DNA from: Lucifuga dentata
Lineage: Eukaryota > Chordata > Actinopteri > Ophidiiformes > Bythitidae
Direction: 5' to 3'
Length of the DNA: 64,000 nt
Assembly: GCA_014773175.1 (NCBI GenBank)
Contig: VXCM01003504.1
Span: 28,095 to 92,094 of the forward strand
The notes under the pieces were generated by a model. The model was not told the DNA's origin. It searched no databases and was given only the letters and a program-made list of their open reading frames with translations. The position numbers were made by a program, and so were the translations under genes. This document shows positions 1-14,419 of this stretch, one piece after another (position 1 is the first letter of the stretch; every line of letters starts with the position of its first letter).

Positions 1-59
1 AGTTCTATACAAACTGAACGTGCTCAAAGGGAAAACCTGAGTGATGAAAGGAAACGCAC

Positions 60-3000
60 CTGTTTCTTCCAGAGGGAGGTCATGAGACGCAGTACCACAG
101 GTCTCAGCTGAGGGGTGCTAGCGAGCATCTGGAGAGTCTGCAGCACCATGGGGACACACAGCTGGAAGATCCAATAACATGCTGAACGTTAATGCTGGAG
201 AAAATCTAAAATAGACTTTAAAAAGGAATTTAAAAAAGGAACAATGACAATTAAAGGAGGAGTGAAGGAGTTAAAACACACAAGAAAACAAAGAAGAAAA
301 GGGTCCCTTATAGTTTATTTCTTATTATCATAATATATATACATATATATATATATGTGAGGTGCTCAGTACCTTATGAGTGCCAAGTTTTGGCAGAGAG
401 GTCAGGACAGCATGGCACAGAACTGGATCCTTCTCCTTCCCCAGCCTGAACAGCAGCACAGGAAGGAGAGACGGAACCTGCAGACACAACAAATCAGCTT
501 TACGTACAACACAGGGAGGTCCTGAGACTAACGTGTGCATGTGTGTGTGTGTGTGTGTTTGTGTGTGTAAGTTGCTCAGCACGACGATGCTGCACTTTGG
601 TCCAAAAGCAACGCAGATATAAACTAACAGACCAAATTCACTAAACAACTTATTTTACATGAGGTGTCAGTTCTAACCAGTTTCCTGTAAAAGGACCATC
701 CCGGTGATTTTGCATGCCCCTTCTCTCTCTTCTACTCTGTTTCTTTTTCTCCCTCTCTGTTCCGTTTCTTTTTATCTTTCCCTGTTCTGTTTCTTTTTAT
801 CTTTCTCTGTTCTGTTTCTTTTTATCTTTCTCTGTTTTTTTCTTTTTATATCTCTTTGTTCTGTTTCTTTTTATCTTTCTCTGTTCCGTTTCTTTTTATA
901 TCTCTGTTGTTTTTTTTCTCTGTTCTGTTTCCTTTTATCTCTCTCTCTGTTCTTTTTTATTTCTCTGTTCTGTTTCTTTTTATCTCTCTGTTACATTTCT
1001 TTTTATTGTTTTATTTTATCATTTTATTTATTATAATTGACGATTGTGAAAAACTTCTTTGTTTCTTCTCTCTAAAATCAAAACTGTTGGAACAGCATTT
1101 TATTCTCTTTCCTTGGTTCAGTCCCCTCTCAGCCTCCTTCATACAACGGTTTTCTCCTATTTCACTCACTGATCTTACTGAATTAGTTAGCGATACGAAA
1201 CCTTCTTCATGTTGTTTGGATATTATACACACATCACTGTTTAAATATGTTTTTCATTCTATCCATCCCTGTGTCCTTTCTATAATTAATGGCTCTCTGG
1301 TGTTCTGGTCGTGTCCCCCCCATTTTAAAACTGCTGTTATTCAGCCTCTTTAAAAATAATAATAATAATTTCGACCCCTCCATTTTTAGTAACTAGCTGC
1401 CTTTTATTGCCAAAATTAGAGAGAAAGTAGTTGCTAAGCAGCTAGCAACTATCTGTAATAATGGAATAATAATAATAATGTAATAATTTGACAAATTTCA
1501 GTCTGGTTTTCATAGGGCACACTCTACCGAAACGGTAAATGTTGTAATCTATATCACTTATTGAGACTTTAAGACAACACTTTTATTGATGAATGATCCC
1601 TCATCTCAGCTGAGATTCTATGGATTGCGTACCTGGGAGGGGTCGGCTGTAGCGATGGCCTGGCTGGCACTCAGAGCCAGCTGGCAGACATCTTCCTCGC
1701 TGGTGATGATGAGGTGGCTGACGATGAGGGTGAGGGAGCTGGGCAGGCGCTGGCTGGAGGTCAGAGCGGAGCCAACCGACAGCAGCCAATCACTGGCTGC
1801 TGCCGGGTCGGCCGCCACTTTACGCAGAATGGCCAGAGAAACGCTGAGCTCAGAGAACCAGGAGCTGAGAGGGAGGGCCAACGGCGGACCAGGCTGATGC
1901 AGAAGGAGCCGGACGAAAGAAAGCATCAGATAGAAATGCATCATAACGTGTGAGTGAATGAATGAATGAATGAATAAAAAGCTCAACAAAGGGAAAGTAA
2001 TACATTTAAAGGACCATTCCACCCATTTTGCATGTTTGAGCCTAATATATTCAGTTTTCATACATGTAATGTTACTGACAATCATTTCCCAAAGCATACT
2101 ACTGGAACAGTGAATTAAAAATGTTTTTCCTACCTTCCAGACCTCCATTGGTTTCAGTTCATTCTGCTATTAAAATCAACTTGTTGATACTTGAAACGTT
2201 CTTGGGATAGGTAATCCATCATCACCAACAAGACGTGTATTCAAGTTTTTTTTTTTTTTTAGAAGATACGTAATTTTAGCATTTAAGCGCAATAAAAAAG
2301 CATGGAGTGAATGTATGCCTCCACCAGGGAATATAGTCCCAAAAGAACTATTAGCAGGAGAAACATGGATTTTTAAGGTGGGTGTATCACTTGAATATTT
2401 GATTTTGAAGGATTAAGAGATTTAGCAAAATATCAGGAAATCTGAAATACGGTTTTATCCTTTGGGAAATGATTGTCAGTAACGTAACATGTAAGAAAAT
2501 TGAATATATTAGGCTCAAACATGCAAAATGGGTGGTATGGTCCTTTGACATGTTAATTTTCTCGGCCCAAATATATATACAACCCACATATGCATTACAT
2601 TACTGACAACCATTTTCCAAAAACCCTGCTGCAGTGGTTAAATTGTTTTTCCTACCTTCCAGACCATCATTGGGTTCAGTTCATTCGCTATAAAAATCAA
2701 CTTAGAGACTTGAAACAGGCTTTAGATAAATAATCCATCACAGGAAATACAACATTCGCTGATTTGAACTTATTTTAACACGGAGCTACATGGAAGAAAA
2801 TGTCATGTCTCCACCAGGAGAAGCTTTAACGACCTTGCCTTCTACAATCATGTGTAAGTGATAGCAGCAGAAACAGTGAAGTTTAAGGTGTGTGTATCAC
2901 CTGAAAATTAGACTTTTAAAGATTAGGGGACTTGGCAAAATAACTCGAAAGCTAAAATACAGTTTTATATTTTGGAAAATGTTTGGTGGTAATGTAATGT

Positions 3001-6000
3001 GTATGTGGGTTGTATTTAATGGACTCAAACATGCAAAGCGGTCCTTTAAAGTTTGTATGAGGTGTACTGGAGCCGTTAATGGCTGCACTGTTACCTGTGG
3101 GACGTCAGCTGTGGGTTTGCTGATGCTGCTCAGCAGGCTGTGGGCCAGGCTGCGGTTCCGGCAGTGCGTCTGGCGGTCGCTCAGGGCCTCAGTGAGCGCC
3201 GAGCAGCACAGAAGCTGCTGCACAGGAAGAACCAGGACGGGACTCAACCAGGGAGAAATGTCCGCCTGCTCAGGAACCAGACTCAGCGCTGGGTGAAGGA
3301 AAGAGGCCAGAACAGGACGAAAGATAACGCCAAATCACATCAATATAATAATCCCTCTGGAGGAATTAGACTGTGAAATAGGATATAGCAGGGTAAATTC
3401 CACACAATAAATGCAGTACAGTGTGACAAGATTACAATTAAAGGACCATACCATCCGTTTTGCATATTTGAGCCTAATATATTCAATTTTCATACATGTT
3501 ACGTTACTGATAATCATTTCCCAAAGGATAACTGTATTTCAGCTTTCCTGATATTTTGCAAAATCTTTTAATCGTTCAAAATCAAATATTCAAGTGATAC
3601 ACCCACCTTAAAAATCCATGTTTCTCCTGCTAGTAGTTACACAGCCTTATGAAGTCACGGTCCTTTAAATTTTTCCATAAACACAGGTCTTCTTTTGGGA
3701 CTATATTCCCCGGTGGAGGCATACATTCACTCCACGCTTTTTATTGAGCTTAAACACTAAAATTACATAACTTCTAAAAAAACCTGAATACACGTCTTGT
3801 TGGTGATGATGGATTACCTATCCCAAGAACGTTTACAGTATCAACAAGTTGATTTTAATAGCAGAATGAACTGAAACCAATGGAGGTCTGGAAGGTAGGA
3901 AAAACATTTTTAATTCACCGTTCCAGTAGTATGCTTTGGGAAATGATTGCCAGTAACGTTACGTGTATGAAAATCAAATTTATTAGGCTCAAACATGTAA
4001 AATGACCAGTATGGTCCTTTAACTTCAGATGAAATGGGAAACTAAAATAAATTAAAGCAATTAGATCAAAAAGAGGTGTGCAAGAGCTATGAAATCAATA
4101 TCAATAAAAGGGAAATAGGTAAAAATATAATAAACCATTTGATACAGATCATACTTTAGTGTTACATACATTGCTAAGGTGGTGTTCATTGTGAAAAAGA
4201 TATTTTGTGAGGACCACTGGCCCATTAGGACTGTTTAGAAAAGCTGATGATGATTATGAGCACAATAATTGTTCAAAATAGTGAAAATGCATTGGTTTGT
4301 TTATTAATGCATGATGAATTGCAATCAGGTAACATGTTAAAATTTTACTTTTGAATTTAATTAATGAATACTGTCAGCTTCTCATATTTTCTGCCTGTAT
4401 TCTGAGGTGGATGCTGTTTACCCAGACTGAGCAGGCCAGTCTGCTGAGCTGCTGGAGCGTCGAGCAGGAGCAGCGCCACGCCCATCAGCAGCTCCTCCAC
4501 CGGCAGCTCCTGCAAAAAACACACACTCATAACGCACCGTGCTGTGTGTAAGCGTGTGAGATACTCATATTGATTATCCTAGAGGCAAAAATGTGTCCAA
4601 AAAAAGTGGTCAAATTAGTCTTAAAGGACCATACCACCCATTTTGCATATTTGAGCCTAATATATTCAATTTGCATACATGTTATGTTACTGACAATCAT
4701 TTCCCAAAGCATACTACTGGAACGGTGAATTAAAAATGTTTTTCCTACCTTCCAGACCTCCATTGGTTTCAGTTCATTCTGCTATTAAAATCAACTTGTT
4801 GATACTGTAAACGTTCTTGGGATAGGTAATCCATCATCACCAACAAGACGTGTATTCAGGTTTTTTTAGAAGTTATGTAATTTTAGTGTTTAAGCTCAAT
4901 AAAAAGCGTGGAGTGAATGTATGCCTCCACCGGGGAATATAGTCCCAAAAGAAGACCTGCGTTTATGGAAAAATTTAAAGGACCGTGACTTCATAAGGCT
5001 GTGTAACTATTAGCAGGAGAAACATGGATTTTTAAGGTGGGTGTATCGCTTGAATATTTGATTTTGAAAGATTAAGAGATTTTAAAATGTCAGGAAAGCT
5101 GAAATATGGTTTTATCCTTTGGAAAATGACTGGCAGTAATGTTACGTGTATGAAAATTGAATATAATAGGCTCAAACATGCAAAATGGATGGTATGGTCC
5201 TTTAAAAAATGCATTTCTCTTCTTATTTAAATGTGTAACAACCTGTTGGCAGGCAGGCAGGAGCTGCTGTATTAAGTGGAGGAGGGGTCGGCAGTCTCCG
5301 TTAAACTTCAGGCACTGCTGACAGGCACAAAGCAGCTGCAGAACCAGTCTGACCCTCTCAGGTCCAAAGCGCCTCCCAGAAGCTGGAAGGAGGCTGTGAA
5401 GTACGGCTTCGACAAAGCTGCTCAGCTCCAGCACCGCCGCCAGGCTGTCCACCTGCCAAAAGACACAACGGGACATTCAACTGAAAAGCACATTTTTTCA
5501 ACTTTGATCCAAAGTTTCTTTACTAAGGAGGAAAAAACACATTATATTTAAGGGTGTGTCTAATATTTTGCTCACCTTGTCGTTTCCATGGAGGAGCCAA
5601 AATATTAGAAACATGGTACAATACACAGTTATGCAGTCCAGTAGAACAACAGATTCACAGAAATGAGCAGAGAGCTGAATCAGCATCTCTCTGAGACTGT
5701 CTCAACAGCCACAAAACAATATTAGTTTCATAAACTCAGTATTTATTACACGACTGTTGGATTGTATTACAGTGAACGTATGTTTCTGTTTTTTTAGGCC
5801 ATTGTCTGCATGCATGTGTATATACTGTATATATACACACACAAACTGCCTCCGGAAAGTTGTCAGACCCCTTCACTTTTTGCACATTTTGTTGTGTTGT
5901 AGATTTAATTTTAAATGGATAAAATTGGCATTTTTTCCCATTAATCTACACTCAATAACTCATAATGACAAAGTGAAAGCATGTTGTTAGAAATTTTTGC

Positions 6001-9000
6001 AAATTTATTAAAAATCAAAATCTGAAATCTTTCATTTCCATTAGTATTCAGATCCTTGATTCAGGACTTTGTAGACCCCCTTTGGCAGCAGTTACAGCTG
6101 TGAGTCTTCTGTGAGTCCATCTTCAGGTCTCTCCTCAGAGTTCTGTGGGGTTTAAGTCTGGGCTTTGGTGGGCTACTCTAGGACAGTCAGAGACTTGTCC
6201 TGAAGCCATTCCAGCATTGATGCTTCAGGTCGTTGTCGTGCTGAAAGGTGAACTATCGCCCCAATCTGAGGTCACTGACCTATGGAGCAGGTTTTTTCTT
6301 CAAGGACCTCTCTGTGTTTGGCTGCATTCATCCTTCCCTCCGTTCTGGACTTGGACATGGAGGTGACCAAGAACCCAATAGTCACTCTAAGAGAGAGAGA
6401 GTCTGAAGTCCTCTGCAGAGACAGGAGAACCTGCCGGAAGGACAACCATCTCAACGGTACTCCATCAATCAGACCTTTGTGGTACAGTGACGAGACAGAA
6501 GCCACTCTTGAGTAAAAGGCCTATGAACAGCATTTAAAGGAGTCTGAGAGCACGAGGAAAAAGATTCTCTGGTCTGATGAGGCAAAAATTGAACTCTTTA
6601 GCAGAACTTCAAACACCATGTCTGGAGAACACCAGGCGCTGCTCACCTGGCTGATACCATCCCTAAGGTGAATTATGGTGGTAGCAGCATCATGCTATGG
6701 GTGTTTCTCAGCAGCAGGGACAGGGAGACTGGTCAGAACTGAGAGCATGATGAATGCAGCCAAATACAGAGAGGTCCTTGAAGAAAACCTGCTCCAGAGG
6801 TCAGCAACCTTGGACTGGGGCGACGGTTCACCTTTCAGCACAAGAACGACCTGAAGCATCCAGCCAAGACAACACTGGAGAAGCTTCAGGACTGTCCCTG
6901 AGTGGCCCAGCCAAAATCCAGACACAGAACATCTGAGGAGAGACCTGAAGATGGAGTTCACATACACTTCCATCCAATCAGACAGAGCCTGAGGGGATCT
7001 GCAGGAAGAATGGGATAAACTGTCCCAATCCAGGTGTCAAAGCTCGTAGAGACGAACCAAGAAGACTCACAGCTGTATCTGCTGCCAAAGGGGGTCTACA
7101 AAGTCCTGAATTAAGGGTCTGAATACTTATGGAAATGAAAGATTTNCTGCCAAAGGGGGTCTACAAAGTCCTGAATTAAGGGTCTGAATACTTATGGAAA
7201 TGAAAGATTTCAGTTTTTGATTTTTAGCAAATTTGCAAAAATTTCTAACAATATGTTTTCACTTTGTCATTATGGCTTATTGAGTGTAGATTAATGGGCA
7301 AAAATGGTAATTTTATCCATTTTAAATGAAATATACAACACAAATTAGATTTAATTTTAGATTAAATTGATTGTATATAGACTGTATGTTCAATACTTGA
7401 ACATACAGTGGATCGAAAATGAATACACCTCCAATTAACAATTTTGATATTTTGTTCACCTAAAGTCTAGAATTAAAATGCAACAAATCCATATTTTTTC
7501 CTACTAATCTGCACAGGATACTTTAATTTCAAAATAAAAAATTAGTTCTAAAAAGTTTCTTGCATTAATTAAAAATAAACAGCTGTGATATCTAGGTTAG
7601 ATTAGTATGCACCCCTTTTAATACAGCGTCAATTAAAGTATCTCAGTAACAACCTCCTGCCTTCAGGTCACCTTCTAGATCACATGATACTTAACTGTCC
7701 AACATGTTTAGAATCACAGCAGTTAACCTGAGAACTGAAATAAAAGCAGCTGATTGGTCCTTCAGACTGTAAGTGAAGTTAAACACAAAGAGCAGCACAG
7801 GTTCAAAGACCTTCCAAAACAAGTCTGTCACAAAGTTGTGGAAGGACCCTCATCAGGTGATAGAAACAGATTTCCAAGGCTTTGAATCTACCTGGAAGCT
7901 CTGTTAAGTCCATCATTAAGAGGTCAGAATCAATATCCAGCCATAGAGAAAACAATGGGAACCTGGAAAGACCTGCAGGGTTTAATGTCCAACAGAGGAC
8001 AAGATGTGCATCAAACAACAAAATCAAAGATGTTGCAGCATCTGGTGGAAGAAGAAAGAACTTTCTCACAGAGATCCATCTAAACTCCCGACTGAAGGAT
8101 TCTGCAACAAACTGGCACAAGGTTTTGTGGTCAGATGAAACCAAAATTGAACTTTTTGGCATAAATGTCAAATGTTATGTTTGGAGAAAACCCAACACAG
8201 CCTATCGCCATGGCAACACAATCCCAACAGTGAAACATGACGGTGGTAGCATCATGTTGTGGGATGTTTCTCATCTGCAGGAGAACTTATCAGGATTGAA
8301 GGGAGGAAGAATGGAGCCAAGAACAGGGAGACTCTGGAAAAGAACCTGATGAAGTCTGAAAACAACTGAAAATGAGTCAGAAATTCATATTTCAGCAGAA
8401 CAACGACCCAAAGCACAAGAACAGAGCTTCCATGGAGGCTGCAAAGAACAAGGTGGATGCTGTGGAGCTTCTACAAAGAACAAGGTGGATGCTGTGGAGC
8501 TTCTACAAAGAACAAGGTGGATGGGTATTCATTTTCTATCCACTGTATTTGCAATATACTTTATGACAATTAAGTATTAACCACCACCCACACTAGTAAT
8601 CCACAGGAGTTTATTACACTAATAAACGTCAGCCTCACCTGCATGTGTGGAACCAGCTGGCAGAGGCAGAGGAGCAGGCTGTCAGACGCCGGGGAGGTCT
8701 GGGTTTCCTGGTCCTGGTGGGGGTCTGATCCTACTGCTGAGCATACGGGCAGCAGCACCCTGAGGAGGCTGTGACGGAGGAGGGCGTGCTGCTGGCTTTG
8801 CCTCTGAGGTTCACAGTACAGGTAACGGAGGAAGGGGGCCAGCATGGCAATGTAGGCTTCTTCATTTCTGCAGCACACACACACATTCTGTCTCAACCAT
8901 GCCAAAAAACAACAGTCTGGAACCAAGACCCAATACTACTTAGAATAGATTAAAGGACCATACCACCCATTTTCAAGTCTGATCTTTTTCCTTCTCCATA

Positions 9001-12000
9001 ATTAGCATAAGCATATAATGTTAGCCACAGGAAGTGGGGAGGAAAACGAAAACATTAGCATAGCCTCAGGAAGTGAAAAACGGATGCATTAATAGTATTA
9101 TTATTTTTTTAACACATTAAACAGTATATATTTATCACAAAAATTAAAGGACCACACCACCCATTTTGCATGTTTGAGCCTAATATATTCAATTTGCATA
9201 CATGTAACTTTACTGACAATCATTTCCCAAAGCATACTACTGGAATGGTGAATTAAAAATGTTTTTCCTACCTTCCAGACCTCCATTGGTTTCAGTTCAT
9301 TCTGCTATTAAAATCAACTTGTTGATACTGTAAACGTTCTTGGGATAGGTAATCCATCATCACCAACAAGACGTGTATTCAGGTTTTTTTAGAAGTTATG
9401 TAATTTTAGTGTTTAAGCTCAATAAAAAGCGTGGAGTGAATGTATGCCTCCACCGGGGAATATAGTCCCAAAAGAAGACCTGCGTTTATGGAAAAATTTA
9501 AAGGACCGTGACTTCATAAGGCTGTGTAACTATTAGCAGGAGAAACATGGATTTTTAAGCTGGGTGTATCCTTGAATATTTGATTTTGAAAGATTAAGAG
9601 ATTTTGCAAAATATCAGGAAAGCTGAAATACAGTTTTATCCTTTGGAAAATGATTGTCAGTAACATAACATGTATGAAAATTGAATGTATTAGGCTCAAA
9701 CATGCAAAATGACTGGTATGGTCCTTTACATGGTAAAAATTAAACATATCGGGCATCTGAACTAATTATAAGCACATAATAATAGCTATTGCTGTCCTCA
9801 GATTCTTAGTTTACCACAAAAAGAGTTCTCAAACTTTACCCCTTTACACAGACTTGATCTTTGTTTCATGCTGTATGTGTGTAAAAAAGTGATTTGGCTT
9901 ATTTAGCATGGATCGTTTGGCAGGAAGTGATTTGATGGTGCGTTCAGGGTCTCTGCTATGGTTTTTGTGGCTGTAGAGGGGAATCCCTGCCTGTCAGCAG
10001 CCCGCTGGACGAAGTCATCAATCTCCAGCAGCAGAGCCGGCCAGCAGTCCACACGGTTCTCCAGAGCCGTGATGTACGGGTGGGGGCTGCTCCTGCAACG
10101 CAATACGACAGAGCAACAGTTCACGCACGCCATGCTCAAAGTGGCCAAAGTCTGATTTTAACCCCTCACACGTGACACGCGTGTAATGTTTTTTAATCAG
10201 GTGAACAGCAAAAAGCCACATGTTCAACCTGCAGTGGACTAAAAGAACATCTGGTTTAAAACTGGATCTCAAACCGTGCAAGGTACTCACATATTTGTTT
10301 TAAAGGTCAGCAGAAACTATGTTAAAGGACCTTTTCTCCAAATGATAACTTGTGCATTTATAACAAACTACAGCATATTTTATAATTATGAGAAAATAAT
10401 TTAAATATCAAAAACCCTGAGAAAAGCTTTCCAGTAGCAATATAGCAGAGCTGAGGTTCTAGCTGTCGTTGTTGTTGCTGCGGTCGAGTCAGTTAAGAGG
10501 AAACTCCTGGAGCTTTACCTGCACATTAGCAGCTACGCTACTGTTGTACAGTTCCATACACAGTTTAGTTAGAAGTTCTAAAAGAGACCCTGGTTTTATC
10601 ATTTTTACCAGTATGAAAAATAATTCCCCCACGAGCTTGGACAATATTCTACACTAAATGCTGTGCTACTGAGCAGACAGCAGCATCAGGTCACGAACGC
10701 AACATTTGAAATCAATCATTGCCACGTTAATTAAGTGAACATGTCTACGCCTGGAAAAGCTTGAGGAATGGGCAAGACACAGATCAGACAAAAGGTGGGT
10801 TTAACATTCTTCACTGATCACTCCTCATGAGACCCAGAAACCAATCAGGTCCTCCATCTGTACGGACGTCCCAACGCTCTTCCCAACAGGAAGTCTGTTA
10901 CCTGACAGACACGCCCCTTTACTGAAAAGAATATAATATAAGAAGGCATGATCACATTTCAAATACTGTATTTTCATTGTGCTTGTTGGTGTTAATGAAA
11001 AACAAAGAGAGATTTTAGATTTCCATTGAGAAAAATGACCGTTTTCTGGCTGTTTTTGATGCCTGTGATAAAACTTTTTCAAAGGAAATGAGTCAGAAAC
11101 GCTGCTGACAGACAGGAAAACATGCAAAATGTTATTTATTTTGAATTTGATCTCTCATTTGTTGGTTTTTTTCCACACCTCTGGTTTGTTCTGAGTTTTA
11201 TAAGATGTGTTGAGAGCAGCGGTTAAAGTGAAGTTCATATTAGTGTATGAATAATTTATCATAACTTTTGATGAAAACCAGGCCAATTTAAGTCTGTTTT
11301 CAATAAAGGTTGACCCTGTTTGGCCCTCAACTTTGACCCAGTTTTTAATTTTGGTTTGAGTTTGACCCCTGCACTGGAGGCACTGCCAACACCAAACCCT
11401 CAAAAATCAATTCAAACTTGTATGGAAACTTCAGGGCGACGCACTGGGCTGAAAATTTGAGCTTGAAAAGCTGCGACAGAAGCGGCGGCTGAAGACGTAT
11501 GAACAGCAGGAAGAGCAGAACATGTGCTAAGTAAGAAAAGTTGCAAATGTTGAAAACGGAAGCAGTAAAAAGTGCTAAAGAACAGGGGTTCTGAAAAATC
11601 CTTGTGTTTGAATGCACCTCCACTGAATCTGCTGTAACACCTTTGCGAGAGGAAGATGTTTAATGTAATCATGAAGAATGTGACATGGCATAGCCCCGCG
11701 CCAGATATTAAATATAAGCTTCATACTTTTACCAGCTGGAATGATGAATCTGTATGTTCAATAAAAGCATGGATTATGAGTTTAGGGAGAACGATGTGCT
11801 GACCTGATGGAGTAGGGACAGGTGAAGGGTGTTTCTGGCTCTCTGTGGTCTGCCTGCATCTGAAGCAGCCGACTAATGACCTTCATCAGGCCGTCCACGT
11901 TCCTGTTCACAGCACAAAGGACGTTACAGGACAACAGCAGGAGACACGTTTGTCTTCTATCTGAATGAAATGAACATGTTAAGATGAAGTCTGCAGCACG

Positions 12001-14321
12001 ACACCTGAAAATGCATCGACCTGCGAGCTGCATCTGCCTCACCTCCAGCCAAAAAAAAAAAATACGCCAGTTGTACTATTTTTATATGGAGGATATGCGT
12101 TGTCTCAGCGTCGCCGTGACAACGAGGAATTTAGGAAAACGCTTCAAATCCTGGAATCATGGAATGCTGAGCAACACGACAACACGTTAGTGAGGTGGCT
12201 ACACAAATGTGGAGGTCAAAGAGCATCAGAGCCCAAAGGTCAAAGGTCAGCCTGGACCTGTTTCCTTTAATACACTCAGTAAGTTTTCTACAAAGGTTTT
12301 GAAATAATTCTTCACTTTTTTTATACAATAATGTAAGTTAGAAGACAAAACCCAAACAACATTTTCTAGAGTTTAACAGAATAGAATCAGGAGGTCAGAA
12401 TTAAATATCCAGCCATACGACTGGAGCAATATCAGGGCTTTTCCTGCTCCAAATGAGGCGGTGCTACCATCCTCATCATGTGCACACACATGCACGTTGT
12501 ACATGCCTTCAACTGGCTCAAGCAAACACATTTTACAGGAAACTTATTTTAGGAGTTCTAATAATTATATGATTGAAGAAAATTACAACTATCACGTTAC
12601 AGCATATTTAATTTAATTCTTTTTTTTTTTTGCTTTAAACCAGATGAATCAGGATAAATGGTGGCTGGTAAATATGCAGCAGCTCATTAACACACTGATC
12701 TTCATCGGTTTTTACCTGTCACACCTCACAGCAACGCTGCCTTCATGTGACAGCGATGTGCTGATTATCCTAGAAGTTTTATGAATGAGCTTTAATCATC
12801 ACGCTGTGCATTAAGGCAATGTTACTCTCCTTATCGCTATTTTTTTTTTTTTTTTTGAATCTGGGCCATACCGTTTCCATGAAGACACCCGTCAGAGTTT
12901 TGTCGAGAGCTGGAGGCGGCACGAAATTTGATGGGAGCAGCCGCCTCGTAATTCTCTCTGCAGGAAAAACCCGGAGTAAATATTGTTTTTCCTACTGAAG
13001 ATTTGGAATTAAGTCTCTGTCTTTGTGTAAACTATACCATCAATACAGTTTGGTTCATTTCCCATAAAATCCTGCTGCAGAAATTTGGGTAAACTCTTTG
13101 ATCAGCACTTAAACTTTGAACAACACATTAAATCTTTGTCACCAAACTGTTTTTACCAGCTCCATAACATCTCTAGGTTATGATCCGTTGCTCCGCACAG
13201 TGTTTTTTAAACCATTATACACACGTTCATATCATCCAGGTTGGACTACTGTAACTCTCTGCTCACGTCTTAACAAATCTCTTTTGGGGAAACTGCAAGT
13301 ACAGAAAGCTGCTGTTCTAGCCTCCTTACACTGGCTGCCTGTGAAATACAGGACTGATGTCAAGATTTTATGATTTACATAAAACACATTTCACAATCAG
13401 GCTCCGGCTTAATATGTGAACTTTTGACGCCATACTCCACCATAAGGACTCTTAGATCCTCTGATCAGGGGCTTCTCACCGTCCCTCAGTCAAAGTTAAA
13501 GACGAGGGGTGATTATTTTGCTGCAGCGGCCCCCAGGCTCTGGAACAGCCTCCCAACGACATCAGACTGGCAGAAAGCGTGGACTCTTTTAAACAGCTTC
13601 TTAAAAGGTTTTTATACAGACAGGCTTGTAACTGATTTGGTTTGTATTTTGTCTAGTGTTTTGGCTCTTTGTTTTAATTTCTTTTATTGTGAAACACTTT
13701 GTGAGTTTTGCTCCTGATAGGTGCTATATAAATAAACTTTACCTTACCTTACCTTAAGGTGGACGAATCACCTGAACATTTGATTTTGAAAGATTAAGAG
13801 GTTTCGCAAAATAACAAGAAAAATAAATTACGCTTTTATATTTTGGAAGATAGTTGGCAGCAATGTTCCGTGTCTGTGGGTATATTTATTGGGCTTAAAT
13901 ATGCAAAATCACTTCAATGGTCCTTTAAATTTAGTGATGAATCCTGTTTTTCTTTGGTATGTGCTGCCAAATAACACACTCTGGGATGCCTCCACATCAT
14001 CCATTATTTCTGTATATTTATACAGTAATTTCTATTCTATTCTATTCCATTTATTAAGTATAAGCAATTCTATTCTATTATTAAGATTCATTTTCTTCCT
14101 CGCTAGATGCAAAGATCTTAGCAGCCATCACCTGGGAGAAGCCGCGTGTGTGTGGGAGTGTGTACCTGGCGGAGGGCAGCAGGTTGAGGACGCGGTTGAG
14201 GATGAAGTGCAGGTCTGCATGGCTTTGATCCACCAGCAGAACCAGAGCGTCACAGCAGGCTGAACGCACCGCAGCACAGTCGCTGCAGCACTGCTCCCAA
14301 AGAGCATCCCACGCTGGACCC

Positions 14322-14360
<39 letters not shown>

Positions 14361-14382
14361 CTATCCACATCCAGCTTAACAN

Positions 14383-14419
<37 letters not shown>

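Noticed and set aside
704..1040. Phe/Leu/Ser-rich frames resembling a hydrophobic membrane protein
   Set aside because: Pyrimidine minisatellite; any frame of such sequence encodes hydrophobic residues.
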